From the NCBI GenBank assembly GCA_003697105.1, contig RFFQ01000160.1, positions 1 through 56,178 of the forward strand: a stretch of DNA of 56,178 bases, in the 5' to 3' direction. The DNA comes from Gemmatimonadota bacterium (GTDB lineage Bacteria; 4572-55; J002). The first letter of the stretch is position 1. Every line of letters starts with the position of its first letter. This document shows positions 37,497-45,922 of the stretch, in pieces. The translations under genes and the position numbers were made by a program. The notes below the pieces were generated by a model. It saw only the letters and a list, made by a program, of their open reading frames with translations. It did not search any database and was not told where the DNA came from.

Positions 37497-39068
37497 TCAC
37501 GAATGCGGTGATGGAGACGCCTCCTGATGAATAAGCGGGCAAACATCCGGTTTTAAGCGATAAACAGCGGCTTTGCGTGTGCCGATCCGTTCCAAAATAC
37601 CGGCTTGGCACAAAATACGTAGGTGGGCAGTTGCCGTTGACCACGCGACCCCCGTATAGGTAAAATGGACATTTTTAAACCATTCCCCTTGGACAATGGA
37701 GAGCATCCGGGCAACCGCATGAGGCTTAATGCGCCCTTTTTTTGAATGAATATGCTGTAACTTGGCTAATAACTGCCGGTATAGATGATCCGCATACAAT
37801 ACCGGCGTGACGTTTAACCGTTCCGCATGGTATGGCGTGGATTGGTAGGAAATGGGGTGAGAAGATTGTGTAGCCACAGCTATCTGATCCGCTAAGAGCG
37901 CACTTTGCTGAATCAGTGCTTCCCGATCAGCATGATCTTGTTCTGTCTGTAAGTGATTCGGAATCTTTTCCAGTGTGCGTATCGCTTGATGCACCAATTG
38001 CAAAGCTCGAATATAGTGCCCTTGGTCTTGATCGATACGAGCCCGGGTTTGTAAAAATTGGGCGCTCAAACGAAAATCATCCAATGTTGCACAAAGCTCC
38101 AACCCTTGTTCCACGACAGTATTTGCACGAATAAAAATCTTCTGGGCACGGGGTATATCACCGGTTTCCTGACATTGCAAGGCAAGCCGCCGTTCCATTT
38201 GGGCATACTTCAGAAAGCGCACCACCACTTGATGTTGACGGATCACAAACGGGCTTAAATTCAATGCTAACTGCAAGTACCGACGGGCATTATCGTACTG
38301 TTTTAAGCGTAAATAGCTTTCCGAAATATGGTTATATGCTCGTACTAGAGCATCTATATCGCGGAGTTGTGCCGCTTGAAACGCACATTGCTGGAACAGT
38401 TCAATCGCCTTTTCATAATCCTCCCGAAACCGTGCCAATAAACCATAATCATTTAAACAAGATAACTGGTGCTGTTCATCATCTAGTAGGGCATGATGTG
38501 CATCCTGCAGATATGCTTTGGACTCCGCATAGCGCCCAGTACGAGCGTAAACCGCGGCCAATCCCCGGTAAGATTCCGCGGTGAGTTTCGGTGAGGATGA
38601 CGGGGCCGAAGCTGTCTGAACGGCTTGTTGGAAAAAGCCCTCGGCAACAGGGAAGTGTCCCAAAAAAAAATGTGCCCACCCACACGCTATCGCGGCGCGG
38701 GCACGTAATGTTCGTGTATGCCCAGCCAAATTAATCGCTTGTACAAGTACGGGAATAGCCCGTTGGTAAGCCCCCAGTTTATTCCACAGTTGCCCGGTCA
38801 TATAACACGTAAGGGCTTCACCCACTGTGGTTTGCGCGATAACCCTTGCCCGCTGAATCCGTTGAAACGCGCACTCCCATTGGTGATTAATTTCGTACAG
38901 GCGGCTTTGCAAGAGCCAAACAATGAACGGATTTCCGACTCTTTGATCATAATCTGCGCCGAAGTCCACCTCATACGCCGAAACACTGGAAAGATCGTAA
39001 TATGGTTTTAATTGTTCATAAAATTGAATGATCGTATCACTTATAGATAAAAACGGGATTTCGAGCAT
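37497..39068 (-). CDS. TPR protein with C-terminal winged-helix domain, putative regulator
   Basis: 523 residues, no signal peptide. Residues about 60-375 are helical TPR-like repeats (GAYQRAIPVLVQAINLAG, GRYAESKAYLQDAHHALL, KQYDNARRYLQLALNL). Residues about 430-510 look like an ArsR/MarR-type winged helix: a helical start, WSTATAHLRILCQAGILERI as the recognition helix region, then the wing IGTRKAAVYRL. TPR plus wHTH suggests a transcription factor that senses a protein or peptide partner, though an adaptor role is possible. No strong ribosome site precedes ATG 39068. It lies divergent from a frameshifted secreted-protein gene. No exact family is recognised. Confidence 0.75.
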   Translation of the reverse strand: MLEIPFLSISDTIIQFYEQLKPYYDLSSVSAYEVDFGADYDQRVGNPFIVWLLQSRLYEINHQWECAFQRIQRARVIAQTTVGEALTCYMTGQLWNKLGAYQRAIPVLVQAINLAGHTRTLRARAAIACGWAHFFLGHFPVAEGFFQQAVQTASAPSSSPKLTAESYRGLAAVYARTGRYAESKAYLQDAHHALLDDEQHQLSCLNDYGLLARFREDYEKAIELFQQCAFQAAQLRDIDALVRAYNHISESYLRLKQYDNARRYLQLALNLSPFVIRQHQVVVRFLKYAQMERRLALQCQETGDIPRAQKIFIRANTVVEQGLELCATLDDFRLSAQFLQTRARIDQDQGHYIRALQLVHQAIRTLEKIPNHLQTEQDHADREALIQQSALLADQIAVATQSSHPISYQSTPYHAERLNVTPVLYADHLYRQLLAKLQHIHSKKGRIKPHAVARMLSIVQGEWFKNVHFTYTGVAWSTATAHLRILCQAGILERIGTRKAAVYRLKPDVCPLIHQEASPSPHS

Positions 39069-39442
39069 CGGAGTATGCCCACATCACAAAAATGGTCAAA
39101 AATTAACCTCAAACTAACGTATAAAATGCCAAAAAAAGATAAACTTTATGTTAAAATTAGTATTGACAATCTTATAATTCGATTTATACTAAGAAACTAA
39201 CCTCCTAACACTATTCCTTCTGGCAGGAATGGGTAGAAGCCCTCTTCGATGAGTGCCTTCAGGTCGGAGAGGGCAATCGCCACTGGGGAATATAAATTTA
39301 GAGTCGTTTCTTTGCGGATGTGAATAGCTTCGGTCGGGTTGGGGGGCGAACTTCCGGTAAGATAAACGCATGGATCGTGTGGAATATCGCGATACCTTAG
39401 TGGAAAAACCCCACAACTACAATTCTCGAATCGGTTAGAATA
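39069..39442. other. 374-bp intergenic region, AT-rich promoter zone
   Basis: The first about 120 bp are strongly AT-rich and hold a plus-strand promoter (39163-39190). The rest has no convincing gene. A minus-strand open frame (39466-39197, TTG start, no ribosome site) is the only long one and may be a decayed fragment. Confidence 0.5.
39163..39190 (+). promoter_or_regulatory. Sigma-70-type promoter pointing to the frameshifted gene
   Basis: TTGACA at 39163-39168, 16 nt, TATACT at 39185-39190. It would give a leader of about 245 nt before ATG 39443. Confidence 0.55.
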
Positions 39443-40356
39443 ATGCACTTTTCCCACCGCGGGCAAGTTATCTTTATTGGCTGTATTATCATGGGGTCAA
39501 TTTTAATAGCAAATGCCGATCCGGTGGATGAACTTGCCATCAGTGTAGAACATAATGGGATACTGGAAATCGCTGGCAGTTTGCAAATAGGAGCTGAAAT
39601 TCAGCCACAATCGATTCAATTTCCCCGAGAATATCTCTCCGGTGATATTATCATTCATCTAACGTACTATGGAAATAACCGCGCTTACCTAGATGCTATT
39701 TTTTGGAAAACCAACCCCCATCCCATATACCCAACCGTGATAATGAAGAGTATCTTCTAAAAAAAGTTCGCCAACCGGATCATGACCTCATGCTTCTAAC
39801 GCGGGATGTCCTCACATTTGCCTTTCCGCCCATAACGCCATCCAAGGAGATGGTCATCTATGCCCACACGATTCCCTCTACCGCTTCTCGACCTTGTTTT
39901 ATTTACCCCACCCAGAATCAATCACACCGCTTGGCGGAGTTCCACACTTACCAGTTAAATTCCAAACGCGGCACACTGGTTATCGATGGTGAATGGGATA
40001 CTATCGAATTGAACCGGTCTAGTTTTAGTGAATTTACACAACTCGGCGCCAGTTATCCCGAGGCACTGGTTTACGGCTGGATTCTGAATGATGATGCCTT
40101 TTTGTATCTTACCATAGATTTTTTACCCGATAATACACCGGAGCCATACAACCATTTAGGTGTTCTTTATATCCAATCCGGGTCAGAACTCCAGCGCTAC
40201 ATTGTTTCTCAAACAAACAAAACGTGGGGGTGTGTTGGCTTTACATACACTCCCCGAGCAAATTACCAGCATACTATTTATGAATTCAAGATACCGCTCG
40301 CAAATATTCACTCCCAAGATACGATTCAATTGATGGTTCATCTCTGCGATGGCTAA
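39443..40356 (+). pseudogene. Secreted protein gene interrupted by a frameshift
   Basis: Two overlapping open frames read on as one protein. The first (ATG 39443, ends 39760) has a signal peptide (VIFIGCIIMGSILIANADP) and reads to YLDAIFWKTNP. The second (frame -1, from about 39703 to 40356) continues with PPSHIPNRDNEEYLLKKV and ends in a beta-rich domain (GTLVIDGEWDTIEL, then AYGWILNDDAFLYLTIDF-like strands) typical of secreted beta-sandwich proteins. The switch falls at a T6 run (39699-39704) or C5 run (39715-39719), classic sites of indel or sequencing error. The restored product would be about 300 residues. No canonical slippery heptamer is in register, so programmed shifting is unlikely. 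Function unknown. Confidence 0.65.
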
Positions 40357-40455
40357 AATGGACTCACCGTACCTTTTAGTTGACAATATCATTAAATTGT
40401 ATTAAGTAGCGGATTTAGGGTTATTATTGCTTTCGTCAAGAGAAGGAAAAGGACA

Positions 40456-40824
40456 ATGGGAGTTATCCGCCAAATACTAGGTGCAAAGTCCAAATATGAT
40501 AAAACACTCCCCTATACGTACGAGGGGCGGGTTTACACGATTGAAGGCGATGACGACGTTTTTGAGTCCTATTTCGCCGATACCGTTTGCGGATTAGTTG
40601 AGCAACTTGCCCTCGATGAGGTCGATCCGGACAGTGTCAAAATCCTTGAAATATACCGGGGACAAGAGCGCACCATTGATGTGAAATACTGCACGGATCG
40701 CAACAACCGGTGGTTACCACGCCCAGAGATTTGCGAATCGTTACGCGGTCACTTTAAAGGACATATTGACCCCAGTTGTTGTGCTTTTCGGGATCGAAAC
40801 CGGCAAGCAGAAGGTCCCTATTAA
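40456..40824 (+). CDS. Small soluble protein of unknown function
   Basis: 122 residues; ATG 40456 has a good ribosome site (GAAGGAAAAGGAC). No signal peptide or membrane helix. Acidic, with scattered Cys (VCGLVEQ, KYCTDRN, PEICESL, PSCCAF) and a CC pair near the C-terminus, so metal binding is possible but no standard zinc motif is visible. The first half (PYTYEGRVYTIEGDDDVFESYFADTV) looks like an alpha/beta domain. It stands alone between the frameshifted gene and the strong bidirectional terminator. No family recognised. Confidence 0.75.
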   Translation: MGVIRQILGAKSKYDKTLPYTYEGRVYTIEGDDDVFESYFADTVCGLVEQLALDEVDPDSVKILEIYRGQERTIDVKYCTDRNNRWLPRPEICESLRGHFKGHIDPSCCAFRDRNRQAEGPY

Positions 40825-40828
40825 ACTA

Positions 40829-40864
40829 AAAAAGCGAGCCTATATGAGAATAGGCTCGCTTTTT
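40829..40864. terminator. Strong bidirectional rho-independent terminator
   Basis: Perfect 15-bp arms AAAAAGCGAGCCTAT (40829-40843) and its complement (40850-40864) around a 6-nt loop, with A and T tracts on both sides. It serves the convergent small gene (plus) and dnaK (minus). Confidence 0.93.
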
Positions 40865-40888
40865 GGTTCTCTTCAAAATAAGGTGGGA

Positions 40889-42793
40889 TTAATTGACCAC
40901 CTCATAGTCGGTATCGACAGCACCATCATCTTTCTTCTGAGCCGTCTCTCCACCGCCACCATCACCGGCAAAGCCTTGACCGCCGGGGGTTTCTCCAGCT
41001 TGTTGCTGTTGTTGTTCGTAAAGCGGATAAAATGCTTTTTGTACCTCTTCAATGGCTTTTTCAATGGCGTCTAGGTCACTTCCATCTTTGACGTCCTTCA
41101 GCCGTTGCAAGGCGCTTTCAATACCCGATTTCACCTCGGCACTCATCTGACCACTCAGTTCCTGCAGTTGTTTTTCCGTCTGGTAGATAATTTGGTCAGC
41201 CTTATTCCGGGTTTCAACCTCTTTACGCCGTTTGTCATCTTCGGCGGCGTGTGCTTCGGCATCCTTGACCATCTTTTCAATTTCGGCTTCAGTCAAACCA
41301 CTACTTGCCGTGATCCGGATGCTTTGTTGACGACCGGTTGTCTTATCCTGTGCCATCACATGCAGAATCCCGTTGGCGTCAATATCAAATGTAACTTCGA
41401 TCTGCGGGACACCGCGTGGTGCCGGTGGGATGCCATCCAAGTGGAAACGACCCAACGATTTATTATCTGCCGCCATCTTCCGCTCGCCTTGTAAAACATG
41501 GACTTCTACCGACGGTTGGTTGTCTGCCGCTGTGGAGAAAATCTGGCTCTTTTTGGTAGGGATCGTCGTATTGCGGGGAATCAACGTGGTAAAGACACCG
41601 CCCAGCGTTTCGATTCCCAGCGAAAGTGGGGTCACATCGAGCAAGAGCACATCTTTCACATCTCCGCGCAAAATACCGCCTTGAATCGCGGCACCGATAG
41701 CAACGACTTCGTCCGGGTTGACCCCTTTATGCGGCTCACGTCCAAATAGTTTTTTCACCGTTTCCTGCACTTTCGGGATACGGGTTGAACCCCCAACCAA
41801 AATCACTTCATCGATGTCACTGGCTTGCAAACCGGCATCTTTCAGCGCATTTTTACAGGGTTCAATGGTACGGTCGATCAAGTCATCCACCAATTGTTCA
41901 AATTTGGAACGGCTCAGGGTGTAATTCAAGTGTTTTGGCCCACTGGCATCGGCGGTGATAAACGGTAAATTGATTTCCGTTTGCATGGAGCTTGACAGTT
42001 CCACTTTTGCTTTTTCAGCCGCTTCCTTCAACCGCTGGAGAGCCATCGGGTCTTTCCGCAGGTCGATGCCATAATCTTTATTGAATTCATCCGCGAGCCA
42101 GTCAATGATTCGCTGATCGAAATCATCCCCGCCAAGGTGCGTATCACCGTTGGTGGACTTGACCTCAAACACGCCGTCACCAATCTCAAGGATGGAAATA
42201 TCGAACGTCCCCCCACCGAGGTCGTAAACCGCTATTTTTTCATCACTCTTTTTATCCAAACCATATGCCAGTGATGCTGCCGTAGGTTCGTTGATGATAC
42301 GTTTGACATCTAAACCGGCAATTTTACCGGCATCTTTGGTTGCCTGACGCTGGCTATCGTTGAAATACGCCGGAACCGTGATAACAGCTTCCGTCACAGG
42401 CTCACCGAGATAATCTTCGGCGGTCTGTTTCATTTTTTGCAGAATCATCGCCGAGATTTCCGGCGGGCTGAATTTACCCGCACTGACTTCTGCCCATGCA
42501 TCGCCATTGTCCGCCGGAACTACTTTGTACGGTACTTTTTTCAGTTCTTCGCCTACTTCTGCATAGCGGCGACCCATAAATCGCTTAATCGAAAATATCG
42601 TATTTTGGGGATTTGTTACCGCTTGCCGTTTCGCCGGCTGTCCAACCAATCGTTCACCATTTTTAGTGAACGCTACAATTGACGGTGTCGTCCGACCCCC
42701 TTCGGAATTGGTGATAACTACCGGTTCACCGCCTTCCATCACAGCAACACAACTATTGGTCGTACCCAAGTCAATACCAATGATTTTACCCAT
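40889..42793 (-). CDS. dnaK: Chaperone DnaK (Hsp70)
   Basis: 634 residues from ATG 42793 (AAGGAG 8 nt upstream; a GTG three codons earlier is less likely). All Hsp70 signatures are present: [17 protein letters not shown] at the N-terminus, [46 protein letters not shown] and [15 protein letters not shown] substrate-binding domain with [16 protein letters not shown] follows, then the helical lid and a short acidic tail. It folds proteins with DnaJ and GrpE, neither of which is in the window. It lies downstream of fmdB, htrA and hsp20 on the same strand, forming a proteostasis cluster. No CIRCE element (TTAGCACTC-N9-GAGTGCTAA) was seen. Confidence 0.98.
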   Translation of the reverse strand: MGKIIGIDLGTTNSCVAVMEGGEPVVITNSEGGRTTPSIVAFTKNGERLVGQPAKRQAVTNPQNTIFSIKRFMGRRYAEVGEELKKVPYKVVPADNGDAWAEVSAGKFSPPEISAMILQKMKQTAEDYLGEPVTEAVITVPAYFNDSQRQATKDAGKIAGLDVKRIINEPTAASLAYGLDKKSDEKIAVYDLGGGTFDISILEIGDGVFEVKSTNGDTHLGGDDFDQRIIDWLADEFNKDYGIDLRKDPMALQRLKEAAEKAKVELSSSMQTEINLPFITADASGPKHLNYTLSRSKFEQLVDDLIDRTIEPCKNALKDAGLQASDIDEVILVGGSTRIPKVQETVKKLFGREPHKGVNPDEVVAIGAAIQGGILRGDVKDVLLLDVTPLSLGIETLGGVFTTLIPRNTTIPTKKSQIFSTAADNQPSVEVHVLQGERKMAADNKSLGRFHLDGIPPAPRGVPQIEVTFDIDANGILHVMAQDKTTGRQQSIRITASSGLTEAEIEKMVKDAEAHAAEDDKRRKEVETRNKADQIIYQTEKQLQELSGQMSAEVKSGIESALQRLKDVKDGSDLDAIEKAIEEVQKAFYPLYEQQQQQAGETPGGQGFAGDGGGGETAQKKDDGAVDTDYEVVN

Positions 42794-42851
42794 TCTTTCC
42801 ACTCCTTTTTTAATGCCATCACGGGATCGTCATGGCAGGTTCAAAATTTAG

Positions 42852-43157
42852 TTAATCCGTTGATTTTGATGTTGTCGTTTTGGTGGTTGATGCTGATGAA
42901 TCATTTGAACTGGTTTTAGTGGAATCCGCTGTTGAACCGTTATGTTCCGATTTCGCTTTTTGCTGATAATCTTTGCTGCGATAATCTGTGATATAGAAAC
43001 CAGAGCCTTTGAAAATAAAACCTGCTCCCGGACTAATCAGGCGTTCCACTTTACCATTTTTTCCACACAAACAGTGAGTCAACGGTTCATCTTTCATTGA
43101 TTGGAAATACTCAAACGTTTGTCCACACGATATACAACGGTAGTCATACGTTGGCAT
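42852..43157 (-). CDS. FmdB-type zinc ribbon protein
   Basis: 101 residues. The N-terminal MPTYDYRCISCGQTFEYFQ followed by HCLCG gives the CxxC...CxC zinc ribbon of FmdB/CxxC_CxxC_SSSS regulators, and GAGFIFKGSGFYITDYRS is the family's conserved second part. The C-terminal about 30 residues are a Ser/Thr/Lys tail, as is common. Function of the family is poorly known (FmdB was named as a formamidase regulator). It is 58 nt upstream of dnaK on the same strand, an order seen in several phyla. Confidence 0.93.
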   Translation of the reverse strand: MPTYDYRCISCGQTFEYFQSMKDEPLTHCLCGKNGKVERLISPGAGFIFKGSGFYITDYRSKDYQQKAKSEHNGSTADSTKTSSNDSSASTTKTTTSKSTD

Positions 43158-43184
43158 ACCTAAATCTCCTCTCTACAGTTATCA

Positions 43185-43271
43185 GTTAGCAGTGAACAGT
43201 TAGTGTGAACAGTTGCTAATGATAAATTTACCGTCAACCCTCCTGCTAACGACTCACTGTTCACTGCTAAC
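43185..43271. repeat. Intergenic inverted repeat of a GTTAGCAGTGAACAGT element
   Basis: GTTAGCAGTGAACAGT (43185-43200) has a perfect 16-bp inverted copy at 43256-43271; degenerate copies (CAGTTATCAGTT, GTGAACAGTTGCTAA) fill the sides. It lies between htrA and fmdB and could form a cruciform or transcript hairpin. It resembles small dispersed intergenic repeats of large bacterial genomes. Confidence 0.75.
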
Positions 43272-43288
43272 GGTTCACTGCTTATTGA

Positions 43289-44788
43289 TTACCCAACATC
43301 TTTCGGTACTTTAAGCGCTACAAACATTGTATTTTCATCTCGTTGAATAAGAAATAAGACGGCATCTCCGGCTTCCAAGTTTTTCATCTCATTTTGGAAG
43401 TCTTTGATAGATTTAATTTCATGCCGGTTGATTTCCAAAATCACATCACCGGGGCGCAAACCTTCTTTCGCGGCAACACTGCGAGGCGTCACACTTGTGA
43501 TAACTAGACCTTCGACATTTTCATCTAGTCGGTAACGACGGGCACGCTCGCTGGTAATCGTAGCGACCTCAATACCGATCTTTTCCGAGACTTCTGGCTC
43601 TGCATGTTCTGCCACGACAGTTTGCGAGTCTAACTCACCTAGGGTAACCGAAACCGTTTTCTTTTTCCCATCCCGGTAATATTCTAGCTTAATTTTGGTG
43701 CCGGGGTCCATCCCCGCAATTCGATTGCGTAGGGAGGACACATCCGTTACCGGATCACCATTCAGCCCGACAATAACATCACCACGTTCCAAACCGGCTT
43801 CCAAAGCAGGACTATCTTCCATAACATCATTCACAATAACACCTCGGGTGTCTGGATCAAGACCCATAGCTTCCGCCATAGTCGCATCTAAATTTTCGAT
43901 CCAAATACCGAGCCAGCCCCGAGCAACTTTGCCATCCGTAATCAACTTTTCCATGATATTACGTGCCATATTAATCGGAATGGCGAATCCAATCCCGTCA
44001 TAACCTCCACTTCGAGTGGAAATCGCGGTGTTAATCCCGATCAATTCACCACTCATGTTGACCAGCGCACCCCCACTGTTGCCCGGATTGATGGCGGCAT
44101 CCGTTTGAATAAAATCTTCATAACCCCCTTCACGAGCCAGCAAACCGACATTGCGCCCCAATGCACTGACAATGCCTTGTGTCACGGTTGAGGAAAAACC
44201 AAACGGGGAACCAATCGCCAACACCCATTCACCGACTTCCAGTTTATCACTATCGCCCAGCCGGGCAACGGGCAGGTCATGTACTTCTTCTACAATGCGA
44301 ATCACCGCCACATCCGTTTTGGGGTCTGTACCGACGATCTCCGCTTCATAACTTTTGTTATCGTTCAGATGAACTTCTATCTCATCCGCATCTTCCACGA
44401 CGTGATTGTTGGTCAAGATATACCCATCCGAACTCACAATCACCCCAGAACCTAGCCCTTGCTGCAGTTGTTCATCGGGTATATCGGGCATAAAACGACG
44501 GAAAAAAGGGTCATCAAAAAACGGATGAAGATCACCTGTATGAACCACTTTCTCACTGGTAATTGAAACCACTGACGGCGTCACATCCTTCGCAATGGCA
44601 ACAAAAGCACGACTGGTATTTTGCAATGCTAAAATTTCCTCTGCCATCGGTTTATCGGAACCGAGTTTAGGGGTTTCTTCCGCATTCGTCAACGGCGTCA
44701 TATCAAAAGAACCGGTAATAAGCATTCCTGCCACAATTCCAATCATTAATACAAATGAAATTGCCAGTGCTTTTTGGGTAAATTTCAT
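43289..44788 (-). CDS. HtrA/DegP-type periplasmic serine protease (Do-like)
   Basis: 499 residues; ATG 44788 has GGAGTG upstream. An N-terminal hydrophobic segment (about 8-25) anchors or exports it. The trypsin-like domain has the triad H129 (TNNHVV), D159 (PKTDVAVI) and S238 (NPGNSGGAL). Two PDZ domains follow: about 290-390 (SPALEAGLERGDVIVGLNG) and about 400-495 (AAKEGLRPGDVILEIN). Degrades or refolds damaged envelope proteins. Organisation matches DegP/DegQ. It lies between hsp20 (23 nt upstream) and fmdB. Confidence 0.96.
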   Translation of the reverse strand: MKFTQKALAISFVLMIGIVAGMLITGSFDMTPLTNAEETPKLGSDKPMAEEILALQNTSRAFVAIAKDVTPSVVSITSEKVVHTGDLHPFFDDPFFRRFMPDIPDEQLQQGLGSGVIVSSDGYILTNNHVVEDADEIEVHLNDNKSYEAEIVGTDPKTDVAVIRIVEEVHDLPVARLGDSDKLEVGEWVLAIGSPFGFSSTVTQGIVSALGRNVGLLAREGGYEDFIQTDAAINPGNSGGALVNMSGELIGINTAISTRSGGYDGIGFAIPINMARNIMEKLITDGKVARGWLGIWIENLDATMAEAMGLDPDTRGVIVNDVMEDSPALEAGLERGDVIVGLNGDPVTDVSSLRNRIAGMDPGTKIKLEYYRDGKKKTVSVTLGELDSQTVVAEHAEPEVSEKIGIEVATITSERARRYRLDENVEGLVITSVTPRSVAAKEGLRPGDVILEINRHEIKSIKDFQNEMKNLEAGDAVLFLIQRDENTMFVALKVPKDVG

Positions 44789-44811
44789 CGTGTAATCACT
44801 CCTTTCTTATC

Positions 44812-45258
44812 TTAACCGACTCTAATTTCAATTTCTTTCGCATTCGACTTTTCCAGTTTGGGCAAAATGATTTCCAACAAACCATCCCGAAACTTCGCAC
44901 TCACATTTTCCGCATCGACTTCCACAGGTAATTCAAAATTACGTACAAATCGACCATACGTGCGCTCAATCCGATGATAATTACGTCCTTTTGTGTCCGT
45001 TTCGGATTGTTTCTCACCCCGGATTGTCAGTTGAGAACCTTGTAACGTCAACTTGATATCGTTTTGATCCAGCCCCGGTAATTCTGCGTGAACGACAATC
45101 TCATTTTCGGTCTCATAAATGTCCACTGGAGGTGCCCAGGTACCTTCGGCAAAGGATTTTTCCGGGCGTAAACCGGTCACAATATCATCCAACAACTTAT
45201 TTACTTCCGTTTTGATCGCAAAAATATCCGGACGTGTACTCAGCTTGACAATTGACAT
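44812..45258 (-). CDS. Small heat-shock protein, Hsp20/alpha-crystallin family
   Basis: 148 residues from ATG 45258 (AAAGGAG upstream; an upstream extension lacks a ribosome site). The alpha-crystallin domain covers about 42-148: PPVDIYETENEIVVHAELPG, LTIRGEKQ, and the family-typical FVRNFELP and FRDGLLEIILPK. The C-terminus lacks a separate IxI motif but ends KEIEIRVG, where IEI may serve. It holds unfolded proteins for DnaK, whose gene is in the same cluster. First gene of the minus-strand cluster; its promoter lies in the AT-rich stretch near 45310-45430 but no clear boxes were found. Confidence 0.95.
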   Translation of the reverse strand: MSIVKLSTRPDIFAIKTEVNKLLDDIVTGLRPEKSFAEGTWAPPVDIYETENEIVVHAELPGLDQNDIKLTLQGSQLTIRGEKQSETDTKGRNYHRIERTYGRFVRNFELPVEVDAENVSAKFRDGLLEIILPKLEKSNAKEIEIRVG

Positions 45259-45492
45259 ACCACTCACTCCTTTCTCTATGAGATTGAAAACTGATGTGTG
45301 ATGTGCCAAGTAAGCAAAGATAGAACCAAAAATAAAAAAATTTATAACTAATTGATAAATATGATGTTATAAAATCAAAAACGATGAATAACCGAGAACG
45401 TATTGAGGTTCTGAAGTAGAAATGCGCAATTATGACACAACTTGACAGAGATTTAACACTTAAAAGATACATTTCTGCCAAGATGTCATCTT
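45259..45492. other. AT-rich upstream region of the chaperone cluster
   Basis: About 230 bp with very A/T-rich stretches (45325-45390). Nothing coding is seen. It should hold the hsp20 promoter, but I could not define -35/-10 boxes, a sigma-32-like site or a CIRCE element. Confidence 0.5.
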
Positions 45493-45668
45493 TGAGTTTG
45501 AGGAGTTGGGGAGTTGGGGAGTTTGACGAGTTTGGGAGTTTGACGAGTTTGGGAGTTGGGGAGTTGGGGAGTTTGACGAGTTTGGGAGTTGGGGAGTTTG
45601 ACGAGTTGGGGAGTTTGACGAGTTTGGGAGTTGGGGAGTTTGACGAGTTCGGGAGTTTGATGAGCTTG
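45493..45668. repeat. Minisatellite of 9/18-bp GAGTTTGGG / AGTTTGACG units
   Basis: About 175 bp made of GGGAGTTTGACGAGTTTG (18 bp) and shortened GGGAGTTGG (9 bp) units in irregular order. Stop-free open frames through it on either strand are by-products of the repeat and are not taken as genes. Confidence 0.9.
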
Positions 45669-45674
45669 TGATAC

Positions 45675-45922
45675 TTCACCCTTCATCCTTCATCCTTCCG
45701 CCTTCATCCTTCATCCTTCCGCCTTCCGCCTTCATCCTTCATCCTTCCGCCTTCATCCTTCATCCTTCCGCCTTCATCCTTCATCCTTCCGCCTTCACCC
45801 TTCATCCTTCCGCCTTCATCCTTCATCCTTCCGCCTTCCGCCTTCATCCTTCCGCCTTCCGCCTTCATCCTTCCGCCTTCCGCCTTCATCCTTCATCCTT
45901 CCGCCTTCCGCCTTCATCCTTC
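45675..45922. repeat. Heptanucleotide minisatellite (CTTCATC / CTTCCGC)
   Basis: About 35 tandem 7-bp units of two main kinds, CTTCATC and CTTCCGC, in irregular order. Since 7 is not a multiple of 3, three units make a 21-bp coding period. The part from 45816 to 45922 encodes the C-terminal tail of the YbhN-like protein. It resembles the short tandem heptamer repeats described in cyanobacteria. Confidence 0.93.

Noticed and set aside
39197-39466. Minus-strand open frame of 89 residues in the 39069-39442 gap
   Set aside because: It opens with TTG, lacks a ribosome site, overlaps the start of the secreted-protein gene and matches no family I know. The C-terminal part looks protein-like, so it may be a decayed fragment, but I cannot support it as a gene.
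39695-39720. Programmed -1 frameshift in the secreted-protein gene
   Set aside because: The T6 and C5 runs are not in the register of an X-XXY-YYZ slippery heptamer, and no downstream pseudoknot is evident. Indel or sequence error is simpler.
43158-43288. CRISPR-like short repeats
   Set aside because: Repeats are inverted and degenerate without equal spacers; no cas genes are present. The arrays at 45493-45922 and 56051-56178 also lack spacers.
45259-45492. CIRCE or sigma-32-type heat-shock control site
   Set aside because: No TTAGCACTC-N9-GAGTGCTAA or convincing -35/-10 heat-shock boxes could be found.
45432-45686. Open frames on both strands through the 9/18-bp minisatellite
   Set aside because: They consist of repeat translation only; the repeat lacks stop codons in several frames.
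45704-45889. Open frame MKAEGGR... inside the heptanucleotide array
   Set aside because: Pure repeat translation in another frame; no ribosome site or unique sequence.
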